Of a stretch of 64,000 nucleotides of DNA, positions 63,055 through 64,000 are shown piece by piece. The translations under genes were made by a program, and so were the position numbers. The stretch lies in NCBI RefSeq assembly GCF_000733475.1, contig NZ_JPFK01000003.1, forward strand, positions 186,001-250,000, read 5' to 3'. This stretch comes from Mangrovimonas yunxiaonensis (GTDB lineage Bacteria; Bacteroidota; Bacteroidia; Flavobacteriales; Flavobacteriaceae). The notes beneath the pieces are model-generated. The model saw only the letters and a list, made by a program, of their open reading frames with translations. It was not told where the DNA came from and did not search any database. Each line of letters starts with the position of its first letter. The stretch's first letter is position 1.

Positions 63055-63105
63055 AAAAGTCGTTTGGTTTGTTTCTTAACAGAGTAAATTAAACGACTTT
63101 TTTTC
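63055..63105 (+). terminator. Partial terminator between rpsB and tsf
   Basis: AAAAGTCGTTT (63055-63065) pairs with AAACGACTTTT (63091-63101) around a 25-base loop, followed by T. It may reduce read-through to tsf rather than stop it. Confidence 0.7.
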
Positions 63106-63125
63106 AATTTTTTTAAACACACATT

Positions 63126-63947
63126 ATGACAAAAATAACTGCCGCAGAGGTTAATAAATTAAGAAAAGCTACCGGTGCTGGAATGATGGACTGTAAAAAA
63201 GCATTGGTTGAAGCTGAAGGTGATTTTGATACAGCAATTGAGGTTCTTCGTAAAAAAGGCCAAAAAGTAGCTGCAAAAAGAGCCGATAGAGAATCTACCG
63301 AAGGTGCTGCTATTGCAAAAGTTAATGCAGACAACACTATAGGTGCCGCTATTGTTTTAGGTTGTGAAACAGATTTCGTAGGTAAAAACGAAAACTTTGT
63401 TGACCTAGCCAACAAATTAGCCGATTTGGCATTAACTGCTGCCTCTAAAGAAGACCTTTTAGCTGCCGATATAGACGGCATGACCGTTGCCGATAAATTG
63501 GTAGAGCAAACTGGTGTTATTGGAGAAAAAATAGATTTAAATGCTTTTGAAAAAATAGAGGCCTCTTTTGTAGGATCTTACATTCATGCCGGTAACAAAA
63601 TCGCAACCCTTGTTGGCTTATCGGCCAATGTAGACGGTATAGATGTTGCTGCTAAAGATGTAGCCATGCAAGCTGCCGCTATGAACCCAATTGCTCTTAA
63701 CGAAGAAGGTGTAGATGCCTCTATCGTTGAAAAGGAAATTGAAATTGCTAAAGACCAACTACGTGCCGAAGGGAAACCAGAAAACATGTTAGACAATATT
63801 GCAAAAGGCAAACTAAACCGTTTCTTTAAAGACAACACCTTAGTAAACCAAGCCTTTATTAAAGACAACAAACAAAGCGTTGCCGAATACGTAAAAACGT
63901 ATGGCGATGTTGAAATTACTGCATTTAAACGTGTCGCTTTAGGGTAA
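63126..63947 (+). CDS. tsf: Elongation factor Ts
   Basis: EF-Ts exchanges GDP for GTP on EF-Tu. At 273 aa it is of normal size. The N-terminal TGAGMMDCKKALVEAEGD is characteristic, and the core has the CETDFVGKNENFVDLANKLA segment. It is 99 bases after rpsB and is the last gene of the window. Confidence 0.98.
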   Translation: MTKITAAEVNKLRKATGAGMMDCKKALVEAEGDFDTAIEVLRKKGQKVAAKRADRESTEGAAIAKVNADNTIGAAIVLGCETDFVGKNENFVDLANKLADLALTAASKEDLLAADIDGMTVADKLVEQTGVIGEKIDLNAFEKIEASFVGSYIHAGNKIATLVGLSANVDGIDVAAKDVAMQAAAMNPIALNEEGVDASIVEKEIEIAKDQLRAEGKPENMLDNIAKGKLNRFFKDNTLVNQAFIKDNKQSVAEYVKTYGDVEITAFKRVALG

Positions 63948-63972
63948 GCTAACGTTTCAAATTTTTAAATTC

Positions 63973-64000
63973 AAAGCCTCAGAAATCTCTGAGGCTTTTT
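63973..64000 (+). terminator. Terminator after tsf
   Basis: AAAGCCTCAGA (63973-63983) pairs with TCTGAGGCTTT (63988-63998) around AATC, followed by T at the window edge. Confidence 0.88.

Overview
The window looks like a chromosome segment of a gliding marine-type member of the Flavobacteriaceae (Bacteroidota). The evidence is sprA and a remB-like gene in the arrangement known from Flavobacterium johnsoniae, a complete alternative complex III (ActA-F) joined to a caa3/aa3-type oxidase, many AT-rich promoters of the Bacteroidota form TTG-N19-TAnnTTTG, weak Shine-Dalgarno signals, and a three-domain PolA. The genus cannot be fixed from the sequence alone. I see no rRNA, CRISPR array, insertion sequence or prophage.

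Region 1 (1-14855, all minus strand) is a gliding and secretion block: remB-like (cut by the window edge), a decayed tonB tail, tonB, a VanZ-like membrane gene, gcvH, the giant sprA, ruvA, maeB and queG. SprA is the outer-membrane channel of the type IX secretion system, which exports gliding adhesins. Region 2 (14856-29530, minus strand) is accessory. It holds a small secreted protein, then two diverged copies of a module made of an AraC-type regulator, an FAD-dependent berberine-bridge-type oxidase and a secreted SnoaL-like protein. The second copy also has three exported alpha/beta hydrolases, a tandem pair of AraC regulators and a DUF4242/cyclase-like/AraC fusion, and it abuts a cytochrome P450. 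A 95-base direct repeat containing the 3' tail of the P450 lies upstream of both modules, which suggests tandem segmental duplication followed by divergence. This is the most unusual locus in the window; its substrate is unknown.

Region 3 (29530-42409, minus) holds ruvB, overlapping the P450 start, and then the respiratory operon actA-actB-actC-actD-actE-actF-coxB-coxA. ActA-F oxidises menaquinol and passes electrons through cytochrome c domains to the haem-copper oxidase. Region 4 (42595-48106) has a SPOR-domain protein and the rimP-nusA-infB operon, whose short leader is a terminator-like hairpin. Region 5 (48151-61081) is mixed housekeeping: a tandem universal stress protein, tRNA-Gln, a DUF2723 membrane glycosyltransferase with a polysaccharide deacetylase, a thioredoxin fold without cysteines, a membrane metallophosphoesterase, a small secreted protein, an aldehyde dehydrogenase, polA and a class 3 lipase. 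Region 6 (61211-64000, plus) is the translation block rplM-rpsI-rpsB-tsf.
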